Source: an uncultured Mucilaginibacter sp.
Lineage (GTDB): Bacteria > Bacteroidota > Bacteroidia > Sphingobacteriales > Sphingobacteriaceae
Reading direction: 5' to 3'
Assembly (NCBI RefSeq): GCF_903913935.1
Contig: NZ_CAIWNH010000478.1
Location: 1 to 46,022, forward strand
Length of the DNA stretch: 46,022 nt
Both the position numbers and the translations under genes were made by a program. Below the pieces are notes generated by a model. That model did not search any database, had not been told where the DNA came from, and saw only the letters and a list, made by a program, of their open reading frames with translations. Positions 44,350-46,022 of the stretch are shown in pieces (within the stretch, counting starts at the first letter, position 1; each line of letters opens with the position of its first letter).

Positions 44350-45603
44350 TTATTCTTCGTACTTTTTAAATATCACGGAAGCATTGTGTCCGCCGAACCC
44401 GAAACCGTTGCTTTGAGCAATATTTACTACTCTTTGTTGTGCCTTGTTAAAGGTAAAATTAATTTTAGGGTCGAAAGCCGGATCATCGGTAAAGTGGTTG
44501 ATCGTTGGCGGTATCATATCATTTTTGATTGCCAATATAGCGGCAATAGCTTCAACCGCACCAGCAGCGCCTAATAAGTGCCCTGTCATTGATTTGGTGG
44601 AACTGATATTGATCCTGTAAACTTCATCACCATATACATCCTGGATCGCTTTAACTTCCTGCGGATCGCCGATTGGGGTCGACGTACCGTGAACGTTGAC
44701 GTAGTCAATGTCGGCAGGGGTTATACCAGCATCCTGTAAGGCATGCCTCATTACCAGTGCAGCGCCAAGTCCTTCCGGATGCGGAGCAGTCATGTGGTAG
44801 GCATCGGCACTCATGCCGCCGCCAATCATTTCAGCATAAATTTTAGCACCCCTTGCTTTGGCGTGCTCCAATTCTTCTAAAATAATGGTTCCGGCGCCTT
44901 CACCCGCAACAAATCCATCGCGGTCAAGGTCAAACGGGCGCGAAGCCGTTGCAGGATCATCATTCCGGGTGGAAAGTGCATGCATAGCATTAAACCCGCC
45001 TATACCGGCTTCATTAATGATCGCTTCAGAACCGCCGCTGATAAACATATTCGCTTTACCCAAACGGATATAGTTAAATGAATCAATCAGCGAATTATTT
45101 GAGGAAGCGCAGGCAGAAACCGTCGAAAAATTTGGTCCGCGTAAACCATATTTGATAGAAATATGCCCGGGGGCGATATCCGCTATCATTTTTGGAATAA
45201 AGAAAGGATTAAAACGGGGAGAACCATCACCTCTGGCGAAGTTGGTTACCTCGTCTAAAAATGTTTTTAACCCTCCGATACCAGAACCCCAGATAACGCC
45301 TATACGGCTGGTATCCAGTGTAGCAAAATCAACCCCGGCGTCTTTTACGGCTTCTTCTGTAGAGAATAAGGCATACTGAACAAAGGGATCAAGTTTCCTG
45401 GCATCTTTTCTGCCTAAAAATCCATCCGCGTCAAAGTTTTTTACTTCGCACGCAAATTTGGTTTTGAACTTTTCGGTATCAAAACTTTTAATTAAGGCAG
45501 CGCCACTCACTCCATTGATCAACGATTCCCAGTATTCAGGAACAGTATTGCCAATCGGAGTAAGTGCTCCAAGCCCGGTTACAACAACTCTTTTAAACTC
45601 CAT
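44350..45603 (-). CDS. fabF: 3-oxoacyl-[acyl-carrier-protein] synthase II
   Basis: 417 residues, full-length FabF. It condenses malonyl-ACP with acyl-ACP in fatty acid elongation. The catalytic triad is in place: Cys165 in NFSTVSACASSNNSL, the first His in VNVHGTSTPIGDPQE and the second in STKSMTGHLLGAAGA. The N-terminus RVVVTGLGALTPIGNTVPEY and the end QSNGFGFGGHNASVIFK are typical. It is 20 bases downstream of acpP and 9 bases upstream of rnc, so the three are one operon. Start ATG at 45603. Confidence 0.97.
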   Translation of the reverse strand: MEFKRVVVTGLGALTPIGNTVPEYWESLINGVSGAALIKSFDTEKFKTKFACEVKNFDADGFLGRKDARKLDPFVQYALFSTEEAVKDAGVDFATLDTSRIGVIWGSGIGGLKTFLDEVTNFARGDGSPRFNPFFIPKMIADIAPGHISIKYGLRGPNFSTVSACASSNNSLIDSFNYIRLGKANMFISGGSEAIINEAGIGGFNAMHALSTRNDDPATASRPFDLDRDGFVAGEGAGTIILEELEHAKARGAKIYAEMIGGGMSADAYHMTAPHPEGLGAALVMRHALQDAGITPADIDYVNVHGTSTPIGDPQEVKAIQDVYGDEVYRINISSTKSMTGHLLGAAGAVEAIAAILAIKNDMIPPTINHFTDDPAFDPKINFTFNKAQQRVVNIAQSNGFGFGGHNASVIFKKYEE

Positions 45604-45623
45604 TTAATACAATTGGGGAGTTC

Positions 45624-45860
45624 TTATTTAACGTTTTTTTCAAGGTAAGCAACCGCTTGCCCTACAGTACCAATAGTTTCTGCCTGGTCATCAGGAATAG
45701 CTACGTTAAATTCTTTTTCAAACTCCATGATTAATTCCACGGTGTCCAACGAGTCAGCACCAAGATCATTGGTGAAGCTAGCTTCGGGTGTTACTTCACT
45801 TTCGTCAACACCTAATTTTTCTACGATAATAGCTTTTACTCTTGAAGCGATATCAGACAT
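45624..45860 (-). CDS. acpP: Acyl carrier protein
   Basis: 78 residues, the normal ACP size. The phosphopantetheine attachment site is [14 protein letters not shown] with Ser37. The acidic four-helix composition ([40 protein letters not shown]) is standard. It is the first gene of the acpP-fabF-rnc operon. The promoter box is at 45997-46004, giving a leader of about 130 bases, longer than those of most genes here. Confidence 0.97.
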   Translation of the reverse strand: MSDIASRVKAIIVEKLGVDESEVTPEASFTNDLGADSLDTVELIMEFEKEFNVAIPDDQAETIGTVGQAVAYLEKNVK

Positions 45861-45982
45861 AGTCTTATAGTTTAATGATTAATAAAAAATTTGTGCAAAG
45901 GAAAAATAAATTCTGATAATTATCAAATCTAAAAACTTTTGTATAATCTGCAACAAAATTTTATTGCAAGAGTTTCGATTTG

Positions 45983-46004
45983 TACTTTTACCGCCGCAAA
46001 AGTA
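45983..46004. promoter_or_regulatory. acpP promoter box inside a palindrome, possibly divergent
   Basis: TACTTTTACCGCCGCAAAAG and on to TA forms a dyad, TACTTTT...AAAAGTA. On the minus strand it contains TACTTTTG (46004-45997), a perfect TAnnTTTG box for acpP. On the plus strand TACTTTTA is one base off the consensus and would point rightwards out of the window, where Bacteroidota often have purN. The upstream TTTG element would be near or beyond the window edge. Confidence 0.45.
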
Positions 46005-46022
46005 ATGATTTTGAACAGGAAA

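Noticed and set aside
1-46022. tRNA or rRNA genes
   Set aside because: No cloverleaf with a TTCRANNC arm and no 16S/23S core sequence was recognised on either strand; the intervening-sequence-type gene is therefore not inside rRNA here. I could not run a covariance search.

Overview
The window is chromosomal DNA from a Bacteroidota bacterium, most likely a member of the Sphingobacteriaceae close to Mucilaginibacter or Pedobacter. I infer this from several things. One is the carboxypeptidase-regulatory-domain and TonB receptor proteins. Others are a GH92 mannosidase, a proofreading DNA polymerase I of the Bacteroidota type, the acpP-fabF-rnc order, and promoters of the TTTG...TAnnTTTG type rather than sigma-70 boxes. 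I see no rRNA, tRNA, CRISPR array, integrase or classical transposase. Genus assignment is an inference.

Layout. 1-3.1 kb: DUF6624 protein, TPR protein, class C beta-lactamase-type lipoprotein. 3.2-4.4 kb: YbaB and a UPF0173 metal hydrolase, closed by a strong terminator. 4.6-7.3 kb: glycogen operon glgA-glgC. 7.7-12.0 kb: polA, tag, a four-helix-bundle (23S intervening-sequence type) gene inside inverted repeats, and an AhpD-like protein. 12.3-14.5 kb: two VOC proteins, a membrane protein, an alkyltransferase-like protein, trmB. 14.7-16.7 kb: lemA-TPM-TPM operon. 17.2-21.5 kb: an orphan membrane protein in a repeat-dense island, GH92 mannosidase, and a broken amidase toxin with a putative immunity gene. 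21.7-24.3 kb: xth, cyclophilin, two small proteins. 24.5-27.0 kb: TonB receptor. 27.1-31.4 kb: carboxypeptidase-regulatory-domain protein, two glucosaminidases, O-methyltransferase, DUF4407 protein. 31.5-37.5 kb: rhodanese, small membrane protein, prohibitin, DUF2199, HigBA, universal stress protein, RsmI-like methyltransferase. 37.5-46.0 kb: FAD monooxygenase, miaE, copper-storage-like protein, nadD-gmk-yicC run, rnc, fabF, acpP.

Most genes are housekeeping; the unusual content is between them. At least 18 intergenic loci carry an inverted repeat whose arms are built from a short word (about 7-14 bases) iterated two to four times with point changes. The words differ between loci, but several recur at two to four places: GGTTCAT, GCAGATGT, GATTACACCGATT, TTTCGGAT. 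These repeats often supply the stop codon, the last residues or even the start codon of adjoining genes. One locus of the same design (11259-11715, heptad GACTCAA/GACTTTA) encloses a four-helix-bundle gene of the 23S rRNA intervening-sequence family, and its outer edge removes the start codon of tag. I read this as an intergenic relative of an rRNA intervening sequence, and the other hairpins as possible ORF-less relatives. That link is a hypothesis. A second pattern is a TAnnTTTG box only 3-5 bases from the start codon of five genes, which predicts leaderless transcripts.
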